This document shows positions 26,434 through 35,804 of a DNA stretch of 64,000 nt, in pieces. Each line of letters opens with the position of its first letter. Within the stretch, counting starts at the first letter, position 1. The notes below the pieces were generated by a model. It was not told the origin of the DNA. It worked only from the letters and a program-made list of their open reading frames with translations, and did not search any database. Source of the stretch: Embleya sp049739465 (GTDB lineage: Bacteria; Actinomycetota; Actinomycetes; Streptomycetales; Streptomycetaceae). The position numbers and the translations under genes were made by a program. The stretch is taken from the NCBI RefSeq assembly GCF_049739465.1, contig NZ_JBMHHY010000010.1, positions 1 through 64,000 on the forward strand, written 5' to 3'.

Positions 26434-26756
26434 GCGTCTCGATGACCAAGGCCTGGATCCCACTGACCGCGGAGCATGTGAACGCGGTGCCCGGGTGTGT
26501 CGGCGTCTTCGAGGTGGCCGACGAGAACGGAATCGTCGTCATTGACTACGCGGGCGGGCACACCTCGTTCGGACTGCGCGGCGCGCTCATCCAGTGCCTC
26601 GACCAGGGGCTCGGCCGGTCGTTCCGGTACGAGCGGACCAACGCCTACATCTCGCGCTACCGCGAGGTCGCGCAGGTCTTCACCAACGAGTTCGGCACCC
26701 CGCCGCGGAACCTGCGGGGCGCCGACGCGCCGACCGGACACGTGCGACCGAACTAG
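26430..26756 (+). CDS. Small protein coupled to AtuA-family gene, GIY-YIG-like
   Basis: A 108-residue protein starting at ATG 26430, which overlaps the AtuA-family stop (ATGA). The core GVFEVADENGIVVIDYAGG followed by a conserved LRGAL and a YERTNAYISRYREVAQVF helix recalls a minimal GIY-YIG fold, but the order of catalytic residues is not clearly conserved. Nuclease activity is therefore doubtful. Co-translation with the AtuA-family protein suggests a subunit or accessory role. The function is unknown. Confidence 0.7.
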   Translation: MSVSMTKAWIPLTAEHVNAVPGCVGVFEVADENGIVVIDYAGGHTSFGLRGALIQCLDQGLGRSFRYERTNAYISRYREVAQVFTNEFGTPPRNLRGADAPTGHVRPN

Positions 26757-26772
26757 AACCGGAGAAGCAACC

Positions 26773-27957
26773 ATGGGTTTTGCCATCGACGACGTCCAGC
26801 GCTCGCTGATCCACAACGTCCGTCGCTTCGTGCGCAAGGAGATCATTCCGCTCGAGTTGGAGCTCGACCCGGACGAGAGCGAGGTAAGCGCGCCGGTCCT
26901 GGCCCAACTCGTGGCCAAGACACAGGAGATGGGGCTCCACAACCTCGACGTCCCGGAGGAATGGGGCGGGGCCGGGGTCGACCTGGTGACCCGGACCCTG
27001 CTGGCGATGGAGATGTCCCAGCACCGCGCCGGCCTGTACGCCCCGTGCTACTCCGCCTTCGGGCAACCCGACATGGGTCAGCTCTACGAGGGCACCGACG
27101 AGCAGAAGGAGCGCTACCTCTTCCCGGTGCTGCGCGGCGAGAAGAGTTCGTTCTTCGCGCTCACCGAGCCCTCCGGAGGCAGCGACCCGGCCCGGGCGAT
27201 CCAGACCCGTGCCAAGCGGGACGGCTCGGGCTGGATCCTCAACGGCACCAAGACCTTCATCAGCGGCGCCGACAAGGCCGACTTCGGGCTCGTGTTCGCG
27301 CGCACCGGCGACCAGGGATCCGGGCGCGCCGGGATCACCTGTTTCATCGTGGACGCGGACACCCCGGGCTTCACCGTCAGCCGGGTGATCCACACCCTGC
27401 GCTCGGGCCACTACCCCACCGAACTCTCGTTCGAGGACGTCCGCCTCCCGGCCGAAGCGGTCCTCGGCGAGGTCGGCCAGGGCTTCTCGCTGGCGAGCGA
27501 GCGGCTCACCAAGAACCGGATCCCGTACTCCGCCGGCTGCCTCGGCGTGGCCATGATGGCGCATCGCATGGCCGTCGAGTACGCGCCCACCCGGTCGGTG
27601 TTCGGCGCCGCGCTCTCCGAACACGAGGGCATCCAGTGGATGCTCGTCGACAACGAGATCGACCTGCGCACCGCCGCCTGCGTGGTCCTGGACGCCGCCG
27701 AACGCGCCGACAGCGGCAAGCCGTTCCGGACCGAAGCGGCGATCGCGAAGATCGTCGCCACCGAGGCGGCCGCCCGGGTGGTCGACCGCTCCCTCCAGAT
27801 CCACGGGGCCTACGGGGTCGCCAAGGACCTGCCGCTCGAGCGTTGGTACCGCGAGTTGCGGATCCGGCGCATCGGCGAGGGCTCCACCGAGACCCAACGG
27901 ATGATCATCAGCCGGGACATGTTGCGCGGCCGCTACACGAGTCTGCTCGACAGATGA
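26773..27957 (+). CDS. Acyl-CoA dehydrogenase
   Basis: A 394-residue acyl-CoA dehydrogenase. The N-terminal helix (VQRSLIHNVRRFVRKEII), LHNLDVPEEWGGAGVDLVTR, FFALTEPSGGSDPARAIQTR, TKTFISGADKADFGLVFART and the C-terminal GEGSTETQRMIISRDML are present; the Glu in GEGSTE is at the usual catalytic-base site. ATG 26773 follows GGAGAAG. Its stop overlaps the amidase start. It is the fourth dehydrogenase of the cluster and probably oxidises a branched or cyclic acyl-CoA. Confidence 0.92.
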   Translation: MGFAIDDVQRSLIHNVRRFVRKEIIPLELELDPDESEVSAPVLAQLVAKTQEMGLHNLDVPEEWGGAGVDLVTRTLLAMEMSQHRAGLYAPCYSAFGQPDMGQLYEGTDEQKERYLFPVLRGEKSSFFALTEPSGGSDPARAIQTRAKRDGSGWILNGTKTFISGADKADFGLVFARTGDQGSGRAGITCFIVDADTPGFTVSRVIHTLRSGHYPTELSFEDVRLPAEAVLGEVGQGFSLASERLTKNRIPYSAGCLGVAMMAHRMAVEYAPTRSVFGAALSEHEGIQWMLVDNEIDLRTAACVVLDAAERADSGKPFRTEAAIAKIVATEAAARVVDRSLQIHGAYGVAKDLPLERWYRELRIRRIGEGSTETQRMIISRDMLRGRYTSLLDR

Positions 27958-29654
27958 CTCGACCCGAGGCATCCCCCTGCGCGGCCGGTGGACGCGTCGT
28001 CACCACGTCGGCCGAGCGGCACGTACGGGCGCTGTTCGACGCCGTCGGTCTGGCGGTTCCCGACGACGAACTCACCTCCATCGCCGGCGACTACCCGACG
28101 CTGCGCCACCAGGCCGACGAGCTGCATCGAACCGCCACCGACGGCATCCCCCGTGCGGTGTCGGCCCCGAAGACCTACCGGGCGCTCGCCCCGACGGCTC
28201 CGCCCGCCCACCGAGCCACCGCCGAGACGATCCGGTCGACCGCGCGCAAGCTCCGCGACGGGACGATCTCGGCAACCGAACTCACCACCGACATCTTCGC
28301 GCGGATCGATCGCCTCGACGGCGAACTCGGAGCGTACGTCAGCACGTTCCGCGACGCCGCGCTCGAGGCGGCCGATCGTGCCGATCGCGAGCTGAGGGCC
28401 GGGCACGACCGAGGCCCGCTGCACGGGATCCCCCTGGCGATCAAGGATGTCATCGCGACGATCGAGGGACCGACCCGCGCGAACAGCGTGGTCGTACCGT
28501 CCCGGTGGCAGGGCAACCGCGACGCGACCGTGGTGGCGCGGCTGCGGGACGCCGGCGCGATCCCGGTGGGCAAGGCGACGACACACGAGTTCGCCCTTGC
28601 GTCGAACGACCCCGCCAACGGTTTCCCGACGTCGCGCAACGCCTGGGCCACCGATCGGTTCGCGGGTGGGTCGAGTTCGGGCACCGCCGTCGCGGTGGCC
28701 TCCGGACTGGCCGTCGCGGGACTGGGCACCGACACCACCGGGTCGATCCGGCATCCGGCCGCGCTCAACGGCGTGACCGGCCTCAAGGTGACCTTCGGGC
28801 GCGTGTCGACCGCCGGGATGATGCCGCTGGCCCCGAGCCTCGACACGGTCGGTCCCGTCGCCCGCTCCGCGTGGGACTGCGCGCAGCTGCTCCAGGTGAT
28901 GGCCGGCCACGATCCGAGCGACGCCCGGTCGAGCCGGCAGCCCGTACCGCATTACCTCGACGCGCTGAACGGCTCCGTGCGCGGACTGCGGATCGGTTGG
29001 CCGAAAGGCTACTTCTTCGACCCCGGAAACGTCGCCGAGCCGGTCACGGCCGCGGTGACGGCGGCCATCTCCGTACTGCGCGAAGCGGGCGCGACCGTGT
29101 CGGAAGTGCGCCTGCCCAGCGCCGACATGGCGAAGTTCGCGGGCACCGTCGTGGTGCTGAGCGAGGCATTCGCCCAGCACCGGGACGATCTGGTGGCCCG
29201 GTGGGCCGACTACGGCGGCAACGTGCGCGGGCTGCTCGCCCGGGGCGCGCTCTTCGGCGCCGCGGACTACTTCCAGGCCAGGAACATCGCGGCCGTGTTC
29301 CGCCGAGAGGTGTTCGAGGCGATGCGCGACTGCGACGTCCTCATCCTGCCGACCATGCCCACCGGCGCACGACTCCTGGACGAGACCGACCCCACGATGA
29401 TGGATCGCTGGTCGAGCGCGTCCTTCACGCCGCAGTGGAACCTCACCGAAGTCCCGGTGTGCGCGGTGCCGGTCGGCTTCGACGGCGGCGGAATGCCCGT
29501 TTCCATGCAGGTGGTCGGCAAGCCGTTCGACGAGGCCACCGTCCTGCGCGTCGCCGACGCGTACCAACGGTCGACCGACTTCCATCTGGCCGCCCCGGCC
29601 GTACTTCGAGCCGCCGGCGCCCAGGTGGGGCGCACCCTGCCGAAGGACATCTGA
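27954..29654 (+). CDS. Amidase (amidase-signature family)
   Basis: A 566-residue amidase-signature hydrolase. The Ser-cisSer-Lys triad is visible: Lys164 in PLAIKDV, the first Ser of GGSSSGT near 240 and the nucleophile Ser264 in TTGSIRHPA, 24 residues later as in the family. An extra N-terminal helical region of about 90 residues precedes the catalytic domain, as in related AtzF/AtzE-like amidases. It overlaps the preceding dehydrogenase by ATGA. Its presence suggests the growth substrate or an intermediate has an amide bond. Confidence 0.92.
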   Translation: MTRPEASPCAAGGRVVTTSAERHVRALFDAVGLAVPDDELTSIAGDYPTLRHQADELHRTATDGIPRAVSAPKTYRALAPTAPPAHRATAETIRSTARKLRDGTISATELTTDIFARIDRLDGELGAYVSTFRDAALEAADRADRELRAGHDRGPLHGIPLAIKDVIATIEGPTRANSVVVPSRWQGNRDATVVARLRDAGAIPVGKATTHEFALASNDPANGFPTSRNAWATDRFAGGSSSGTAVAVASGLAVAGLGTDTTGSIRHPAALNGVTGLKVTFGRVSTAGMMPLAPSLDTVGPVARSAWDCAQLLQVMAGHDPSDARSSRQPVPHYLDALNGSVRGLRIGWPKGYFFDPGNVAEPVTAAVTAAISVLREAGATVSEVRLPSADMAKFAGTVVVLSEAFAQHRDDLVARWADYGGNVRGLLARGALFGAADYFQARNIAAVFRREVFEAMRDCDVLILPTMPTGARLLDETDPTMMDRWSSASFTPQWNLTEVPVCAVPVGFDGGGMPVSMQVVGKPFDEATVLRVADAYQRSTDFHLAAPAVLRAAGAQVGRTLPKDI

Positions 29655-29691
29655 CCCCACGCCACCGGGGGAGAGCCAAGGAGAACCAGCC

Positions 29692-30633
29692 ATGCCCGAC
29701 AACCACGCTTCCGGCGCGCACCGCGAGGTGGCCACCAGCCCGTACGGGCCCGACGACCAGATCGGCCGGCTCAATCTGATGAGCCCCGAGTCGCGTGCGG
29801 CGTTGATGAAGCGCATCGACGCCACCCGGATGTTCGACCTGTCCGTGGACTACTTCATCGGGATGCCGTCGTGGCAGATGGTCGGCGACCCGGCGTACCA
29901 GATCTGGATGACGCATACGCCGCACGGCACCGTGAACGACGGACTGCCGGGCATCTCGAAGGAGATGACCGAGTACATCGGCTACTCGGGCGACTCGATC
30001 CTGATGTACACCCACACCGGCACCCACATCGACACCCTCAACCACTACGGCTACAACGGCCGGATCTACAACAACTTCAACGAGCGTGAACACCTGGGAT
30101 CGCGGCACTGGCAGGTCTCGGGCGCGGACAAGATGCCGCCGATCGTGGCCCGTGGGGTCCTGCTCGACTTCGCCCGCCTGCGCGGCGTCGACATGCTCCC
30201 GGATCGCTACGGCATCACCCCCGACGACGTCGACGAATGCCTTGCCGCGCAGGGTGTGGACATCGGGCTCGGTGACGTCGTGCTGGTCAGAACGGGACGG
30301 ATGCGGGAGTGGCCCGACCACGTGGCGTGGGGGGACAACCCACCCGGAGTGACCCGCGCCGCCGCGGTGCATCTGGTCGAGAAGGGGGCGATGATCATCG
30401 GCTCCGACACGATCTGTGTCGAGCAGGGGCCCGCGACGGACGACGACAACTACACGCCGGTGCACACCTACCTGCTCGCCGAAGCCGGTGCGCCGCTGAT
30501 CGAGGCGCTCAACCTCGAGGAACTCGCCGAGGCGCGGGTGTACGAGTTCGCCTTCTTCGCCGCGTGTCTGCGGCTGCGCGGGGCGACCGGGTCGCCGCTG
30601 CGGCCATGGGTGTTCCCGCTGCGCGAGGACTGA
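29692..30633 (+). CDS. Cyclase-family metal-dependent hydrolase
   Basis: A 313-residue member of the cyclase/kynurenine formamidase-like family. The metal-binding motif HTGTHIDTLNH (108-118) is complete, and SDTICVEQGP with VHTYLLAEAGAPLIEALNL follows the family pattern. Members hydrolyse cyclic amides, lactones or formamides, or carry out isatin-type ring opening. Together with the neighbouring amidase it points to a ring or amide that must be opened before beta-oxidation. It follows the amidase after 37 bp with AAGGAG as RBS. Confidence 0.9.
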   Translation: MPDNHASGAHREVATSPYGPDDQIGRLNLMSPESRAALMKRIDATRMFDLSVDYFIGMPSWQMVGDPAYQIWMTHTPHGTVNDGLPGISKEMTEYIGYSGDSILMYTHTGTHIDTLNHYGYNGRIYNNFNEREHLGSRHWQVSGADKMPPIVARGVLLDFARLRGVDMLPDRYGITPDDVDECLAAQGVDIGLGDVVLVRTGRMREWPDHVAWGDNPPGVTRAAAVHLVEKGAMIIGSDTICVEQGPATDDDNYTPVHTYLLAEAGAPLIEALNLEELAEARVYEFAFFAACLRLRGATGSPLRPWVFPLRED

Positions 30634-30736
30634 GCGGCTCCGCAGGACCGACCGCCTTGCCGGCTGCCTCCTGGGGAGTGCCGGCAACCGCGGGCGCACG
30701 GTGGTTCGAATGTGGCATCGAGTACAGGAGATCGAC

Positions 30737-31882
30737 ATGCGAGACGCAGTTGTGGTGCAGGCGGTACGGTCCCCGATCGGCAAGCGGGCGGGGGTGTTGT
30801 CGGGCGTACATCCCGCGGACCTGTCCGCCCGGGTGCTTCAGGGGCTGGCCGCCCGCGCCGCGTTGGATCCGGCGCTCGTGGACGATGTGATCTGGGGCTG
30901 TGTCGGCCAAGTCGGCGAGCAGACCTTCGACATCGCGCGGACGGCGGTGTTGTCGGCGGGGTGGCCCGAGGCGGTGCCCGGCACCACGGTCGACCGCCAG
31001 TGCGGCTCGTCCCAGCAGGCCGTCTCGTTCGCCGCGGCAGGTGTGGTCGCGGGGCACTACGACGTGGTCGTGGCCGGCGGCGTCGAGTCGATGTCCCGCG
31101 TCCCGATGGGGAGTTCGTACGGCACGCAGATCCCGCTCGGGGAGTTGTACACGAACCGATACGGCCCCGGCATGCCGAACCAGGGCCTGGGCGCCGAGCG
31201 GATCGCCCGCGAATGGTCGTTGAGTCGCCACGACCTCGACGCGTACGCCGTGCGCTCGCACCAGCGCGCGGACCGTGCCGTCGCCGCCGGGGCGTTCGAC
31301 GCGCAGCTCGTGGCGATCGAAACGCCGGGAGGACGGGTGAACGCGGACGAGGGGATCCGGCCGAACAGTTCGATCGAGATCCTGGCGCGCCTGCAGACCC
31401 CCTTCCTCGAGGACGGCGTGGTCAGTGCCGGCAACGCCTCGCAGATCAGCGACGGCTCCGCCGCCGTACTGATCACCACCTCGGAGATCGCGCGGGCCAA
31501 CGGCTGGCGGCCGCTGGTCCGGGTGCATACGGCCGTCGTGGTCGGCAGCGACCCGAACCTCATGCTCACCGGCCCCATTCCGGCGACCGCCAAGGTGCTG
31601 GCCAAGTCCGGGCTGAGCATCGCCGACATCGGCGCCTTCGAGGTGAACGAGGCGTTCGCCTCGGTGCCGCTCGCCTGGCAGGCCGAATTCCACGCGCCCG
31701 AGGAGGCGTTGAACCCGCTCGGCGGCGCCATCGCCCTGGGCCACCCGCTCGGTGGGTCCGGCGCGCGGATCGCCACGACCCTGATCCACCACATGGTCGA
31801 CCGCGGCATCCGCTACGGGCTTCAGACCATGTGCGAAGGCGGCGGCCAGGCCAACGCCACCATCTTCGAGCTCCTGGCGTAG
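30737..31882 (+). CDS. Thiolase (acetyl-CoA acyltransferase)
   Basis: A 381-residue thiolase with Cys89 in DRQCGSSQQAV, His336 in GHPLGGSG and Cys366 in TMCEGGG. It resembles the thiolase at 19766 over its whole length (both start MRxxVVVxAVRSxIGKR), so the two are likely paralogues from duplication or separate recruitment. ATG 30737 has ACAGGAG upstream. A gap of 103 bp precedes it, long enough for a promoter, but I see no operator motif there. Confidence 0.93.
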   Translation: MRDAVVVQAVRSPIGKRAGVLSGVHPADLSARVLQGLAARAALDPALVDDVIWGCVGQVGEQTFDIARTAVLSAGWPEAVPGTTVDRQCGSSQQAVSFAAAGVVAGHYDVVVAGGVESMSRVPMGSSYGTQIPLGELYTNRYGPGMPNQGLGAERIAREWSLSRHDLDAYAVRSHQRADRAVAAGAFDAQLVAIETPGGRVNADEGIRPNSSIEILARLQTPFLEDGVVSAGNASQISDGSAAVLITTSEIARANGWRPLVRVHTAVVVGSDPNLMLTGPIPATAKVLAKSGLSIADIGAFEVNEAFASVPLAWQAEFHAPEEALNPLGGAIALGHPLGGSGARIATTLIHHMVDRGIRYGLQTMCEGGGQANATIFELLA

Positions 31883-31941
31883 CGCCCGCCGAGCCACGGA
31901 ACCACAGACCACAACGGACACCAGGACAGGGAGCTGCATCG

Positions 31942-32706
31942 ATGGGTCGTTACGACGGACGGGTCGCGGTGGTGACCGGGGCGGCACGTGGGATCGGGCT
32001 GGGCATCGCCACCCGGCTCGCAGCGGAGGGCGCCTCGATCGCGATCGTCGATCTCGACGAGGGGGCGGCGCACGAGGCCGTCGGATCATTGCCGCTGACC
32101 GAGCCGGCGAAGGCGTACGCGATCGGTGCCGACATCGGCGACGAGGCCGCCGTCGAGGCGGCGGTCGGCGGCGTCGTCGAGGAGTTGGGCGGCATCCATG
32201 TACTGGTCAACAACGCCGGCGTCACCCGCGACAGCCTGGTCTTCAAGATGACCGAGCACGACTGGGACCTCGTGATGAACGTGCACCTCAAGGGCGCGTT
32301 CCTGATGACCAGGGCCGCGCAGAAACACTTCGTCGCGCAGCGGTACGGGAAGATTCTCAACCTCTCCAGTACCTCCGCGCTCGGCAAGCGCGGGCAGGCG
32401 AACTACGCGACCGCGAAGATGGGAATCCAGGGCCTCACCCGGTCGCTGGGTATCGAACTGGGCCCGTTCGGCATCAACGTGAACGCCATCGCGCCGGGTT
32501 TCATCGTCACCGAGATGACCGACGCGACGGCGGCACGGTTGCACATGCACGTCGAGGAGTTCCGCAGACTCGGCGCCGAGAAGAACCCGGTCAAGCGCGT
32601 CGGCTTCCCCGAGGATGTGGCAGCGGCCGCCGCCTTCCTGTGCAGCGACGAAGCCTCGTACATCACCGGCCAAACGTTGTACGTGGACGGCGGCGCCAAG
32701 CTGTAG
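31942..32706 (+). CDS. SDR-family oxidoreductase (FabG-like)
   Basis: A 254-residue short-chain dehydrogenase. The dinucleotide motif TGAARGIG (12-19), NNAG, the catalytic Ser/Tyr/Lys in LSSTSALGKRGQANYATAK and the C-terminal GQTLYVDGGAKL are all present. It closely resembles 3-oxoacyl-ACP reductases, and in this setting probably oxidises a 3-hydroxyacyl-CoA to the 3-oxo form that thiolases cleave. It is the last gene of the plus-strand catabolic run and is followed by a hairpin. Confidence 0.92.
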   Translation: MGRYDGRVAVVTGAARGIGLGIATRLAAEGASIAIVDLDEGAAHEAVGSLPLTEPAKAYAIGADIGDEAAVEAAVGGVVEELGGIHVLVNNAGVTRDSLVFKMTEHDWDLVMNVHLKGAFLMTRAAQKHFVAQRYGKILNLSSTSALGKRGQANYATAKMGIQGLTRSLGIELGPFGINVNAIAPGFIVTEMTDATAARLHMHVEEFRRLGAEKNPVKRVGFPEDVAAAAAFLCSDEASYITGQTLYVDGGAKL

Positions 32707-32808
32707 GGCCATGGAGCCGACCGTGACACGGCGGGTGGCGACGCCCGACCGGTTCGACGTCCGAACGCGCCGAACCGGCCGGTGGTCAAGGCCGGAGGGC
32801 GCCGGCAC

Positions 32809-32837
32809 CGGAGGTCGGCGAGCCCGGTCGGCCTCCG
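32809..32837 (+). terminator. Hairpin terminator after SDR gene
   Basis: An 11-bp stem (32809-32819 and 32827-32837) with two G-U pairs on the plus strand and a 7-nt loop lies about 100 bp after the SDR stop, between two convergent genes. The G-U pairs favour function in the plus-strand RNA. Confidence 0.55.
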
Positions 32838-32894
32838 ATGGTTGACGGGCCCGGGCCGGGTGAAGTGCTTCGATCGGGCGAGGCGAACGATTCG

Positions 32895-34838
32895 TCAACG
32901 GCGCGGAGCACGTTCGGTGAGTTGGTGCAGGCGCAGGGCGAGTTGTAGTTCGAGTGCTTGTTGCGGGTGGTTCCACTCCGGCCCCAGGAGGGCCTCGACG
33001 CGGTCCAGGCGTTGGACGACCGTGTTGACGTGTATGTGCAGCTCGTCCTTGGCCCGGGTCAGGCTGCCGCCACACGCGAAGTAGGCGCGGAGCGTGCGCA
33101 CCAGCTCGGTGCCACGCCGCGTGTCGTACGCCAGCAAGGGACCCAACGCGTCACCGACGAACGCCTCGACGTCCTGCCGGTTGCCGAGCACGACGCCCAG
33201 GAACCCCAGCTCCGCGGCGCACGCGCCGTCGCCGGCGCGGCCCAGCACGACCAGGGCACGCAGGCAGCGGGCCGCCTCGGCGTGGGCCGCGGCGATGGCG
33301 CGCACACCCGTGGCGGGACCCGCCGCGGCGACCGTGACCGGCGCCGCGGTACCTGCGCCGAGCCGGCTCGCGGCGCGTCGGGCCGCCTCCCCCGGCGGCG
33401 TGCCGTCGTCCGGCAGGAGCAACACCGTGGACCCGGCGTGCTGCGCGGTCACCCCGCCGCCCCCGAACAGGTACTGCCGGGCGCGGGCCGCGAGCCGCTC
33501 CTGAGCCGAGGTCGCGGTGTCCGCGACGAGGACCAGGTGGGGGCGGTCGAGATCGATTCCGGAACGGCCCGCCCGGGCCGACAAGGACGCGGGATCGCGG
33601 TCGGGATCGGTCAACAGGTCGGCCAGCAACTCGCCGCGGACCCGGTTCTCGGTCTCCGCGACCGAGCGGCGCAGCAACAGCAGGAGCGCGGCCACGACGC
33701 CGGCCCGCTCGAAGACCCGACGGTCGGCGTCCTCGAGATCGGCGCGGTGCAGCACCAGGCTGCCGAGGGCCTCGGGCCCGGCCAGGATGGCGCAGACCCA
33801 CACACCGTGCCGCGCCACCGCGCGCCCGAGTGCCTGGGACTCCTCGGCGGCCCGGACCAGGTCGACGCGGCCGAGCGGGGTGCAGTCGCCGTCCGTCGCG
33901 CTGCCGGTCAGGTCCAGGCCGTCGGTGTCGTGGACGGCGACGAACCCGCCGAGGAGTTCGGCGACCGCGGCGGCCACGTCCGGCAGGTCGCCGCCGCGCA
34001 ACACCAGGTCGGTGAGCTTGTCGTGTGCCTCCTCGGCGCGCTGCACCGCGTCGGCGTGCGCCCGGATGACGGTGTTGGCCTCGGCCAGTTCCGTGACTGC
34101 CGCACGGGTGTCGGCCAGGGCGCGCGCGGTGTCGATGGCGATGGCGGCGTGAGTGGCCAGCGAGCTCAGCAGCGCCACTTCGTCGCTGCCGAACGTGCGC
34201 GGGGCCCGGTCGGCGGCCATCAGGACACCGACCACCTTGCCGCCGTCCCCGCGCGTGGAACCCAGCAGGAGGGGCACGCCGAGGATGGCGACCAGTCCCT
34301 CGTCGGACACGCCCACGTCGACCCGGTCGACGTGCCGAAAGCGGGTGTCCGTGCGGTAGTCGGGGGTCGCGTACGGCCGCGCGGTCTGCGCGACCAGGCC
34401 GCCGAGTCCGTCCCCGAGCCCCAGGCGCAGGCTCTGGAAGATCGGGGAGACCGACCCGTCGGTCACCCGCATGTAGGTGTCGCCGGCCTCCTCGTCGGGC
34501 AGCGTCAGGTACGCGGTGTCGGTGCCGAGCAACATCCTCGCCCGGCGCACGATCGAGCGCAGCACCGAGTCCAGGTCCCGCAGTGCCGCGAGGTCGCTCG
34601 CGGTGTCGAACAACGCGGTCAACTCCCGCTCCCGGCGCCGGTGTTCGCGCAGCGTGCCGCGGATCCGCAGGGCCTTCGCGGTGGCGTCCGCGAGTTCCGC
34701 GAGGTCCTCGGGAGCGGCACCAGCCGCGCGGGCCCGCGCGGTCAGGGCCCGGAAGTCCTCGGCGGGCGCGTCCGCGGAGAGGAGGTCGAAGAGGTCCGGG
34801 GTCAATCGTGCGGTGTGCCCGGGGTGTTGCCGTGCCAT
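32895..34838 (-). CDS. GAF-domain PucR/CdaR-type transcriptional regulator
   Basis: A 647-residue regulator. After a helical N-terminus comes a GAF domain (about 95-240: TAYLTLPDEEAGDTYMRVTDG, GVSDEGLVAILGVPLL), then a GGDEF-like/CdaR middle region, and a C-terminal PucR-type helix-turn-helix (LRAYFACGGSLTRAKDELHIHVNTVVQRLDRVEALLG). Such proteins usually activate adjacent catabolic genes on sensing a small molecule. ATG 34838 is chosen as the family-like start. The following genes on the same strand (3-hydroxybutyrate dehydrogenase and an esterase) are plausible targets. Confidence 0.88.
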   Translation of the reverse strand: MARQHPGHTARLTPDLFDLLSADAPAEDFRALTARARAAGAAPEDLAELADATAKALRIRGTLREHRRRERELTALFDTASDLAALRDLDSVLRSIVRRARMLLGTDTAYLTLPDEEAGDTYMRVTDGSVSPIFQSLRLGLGDGLGGLVAQTARPYATPDYRTDTRFRHVDRVDVGVSDEGLVAILGVPLLLGSTRGDGGKVVGVLMAADRAPRTFGSDEVALLSSLATHAAIAIDTARALADTRAAVTELAEANTVIRAHADAVQRAEEAHDKLTDLVLRGGDLPDVAAAVAELLGGFVAVHDTDGLDLTGSATDGDCTPLGRVDLVRAAEESQALGRAVARHGVWVCAILAGPEALGSLVLHRADLEDADRRVFERAGVVAALLLLLRRSVAETENRVRGELLADLLTDPDRDPASLSARAGRSGIDLDRPHLVLVADTATSAQERLAARARQYLFGGGGVTAQHAGSTVLLLPDDGTPPGEAARRAASRLGAGTAAPVTVAAAGPATGVRAIAAAHAEAARCLRALVVLGRAGDGACAAELGFLGVVLGNRQDVEAFVGDALGPLLAYDTRRGTELVRTLRAYFACGGSLTRAKDELHIHVNTVVQRLDRVEALLGPEWNHPQQALELQLALRLHQLTERAPRR

Positions 34839-35003
34839 GGTGGTCCGTCCGCCGAGGTGGTGGCAGGGAAGGGAGGTGTGCGCCACCGTGGACGCCCCCG
34901 CCGAAGCAGGACATGGTGCCACGGGACACGACCGGGCATCGAGGCGTGTGCAGGTACGCCACGACGAGCACGATGCCGGCCGGGCGCGACCGCGGCGGGC
35001 GAG

Positions 35004-35804
35004 TCAGTGCGCGGTCCAGCCGCCGTCCAGCGCGAACGAGGTTCCGGTGACGTGGCGGGCGTGTGGTCGGCACAGGAACAGGGCCGTGGCGGCGACCTCT
35101 TCGGGTTCGATCAGCCGCTTGATCGCCGTGCGGTCCAGCAGGATGTCGCGGACCACGTCGTCGGCGCGGATCCCGTGCGCGGTCGCCTGGGCGGCGATCT
35201 GACTCTCGATCAGCGGTGTGCGGACGTAGCCGGGGCAGACGCAGTTGCTGGTCACCCCGTGCGGAGCGCCTTCCAGGGCGGCGACCTTGCTGAGTCCCTC
35301 CAGGGCGTGCTTGGCGGCCACGTACGCCGACTTGAACGCGCTCGCCCGCAGACCGTGCACCGAGGAGATGTTGACGATGCGTCCCCAGTGCTGCGCGTAC
35401 ATGTGCGGCAGAGTGCGGCGCATGATGCGAAAGGGCGCCTCCACCATCACCTTGTGGATGAGGGTGAACTGTTCGAGGGGGAACTCCTGGATCGGCGCCA
35501 CGTGTTGCAGGCCGGCGTTGTTCACCACGATGTCGACCCGGGCCGGCAGGGCGTCGACGGCGTCCGGATCGGCCAGATCGGTCCGGTGCGCGGTGCCGCC
35601 GATCTCCTCGGCGACCGCCTCGGCCGCCTCCACCGCGATGTCCACGACGTGCACGTGCGCGCCCGCAGCGGCGAACGCGAGGGCGCAGGCGCGTCCGATC
35701 CCGCTCGCCGCCCCGGTCACCAACGCGACGCGTCCGGCCAGGAATGGGTCGTCGAGGGGGGTGGGCGAGAGGTCGCCGGTGTCCGCACTGGTTGCCATGG
35801 CCAT
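35004..35804 (-). CDS. 3-hydroxybutyrate dehydrogenase (SDR)
   Basis: A 266-residue SDR matching D-3-hydroxybutyrate dehydrogenase throughout: TGAASGIG, NNAGLQHVAPIQEFP, NISSVHGLRASAFKSAYVAAK, VCPGYVRTPLIESQI and the terminal LDGGWTAH. The enzyme oxidises (R)-3-hydroxybutyrate to acetoacetate with NAD. Start is ATG 35804 or 35798; no strong RBS decides. Upstream on the same strand lies an alpha/beta hydrolase gene, and downstream a PucR-type regulator. The grouping suggests use of poly- or oligo-hydroxybutyrate. Confidence 0.9.
   Translation of the reverse strand: MAMATSADTGDLSPTPLDDPFLAGRVALVTGAASGIGRACALAFAAAGAHVHVVDIAVEAAEAVAEEIGGTAHRTDLADPDAVDALPARVDIVVNNAGLQHVAPIQEFPLEQFTLIHKVMVEAPFRIMRRTLPHMYAQHWGRIVNISSVHGLRASAFKSAYVAAKHALEGLSKVAALEGAPHGVTSNCVCPGYVRTPLIESQIAAQATAHGIRADDVVRDILLDRTAIKRLIEPEEVAATALFLCRPHARHVTGTSFALDGGWTAH

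Noticed and set aside
30700..30730. GGTTCGAAT resembling a tRNA T-loop
   Set aside because: No matching acceptor, D or anticodon arm could be found around it; it lies in the leader of a thiolase gene.
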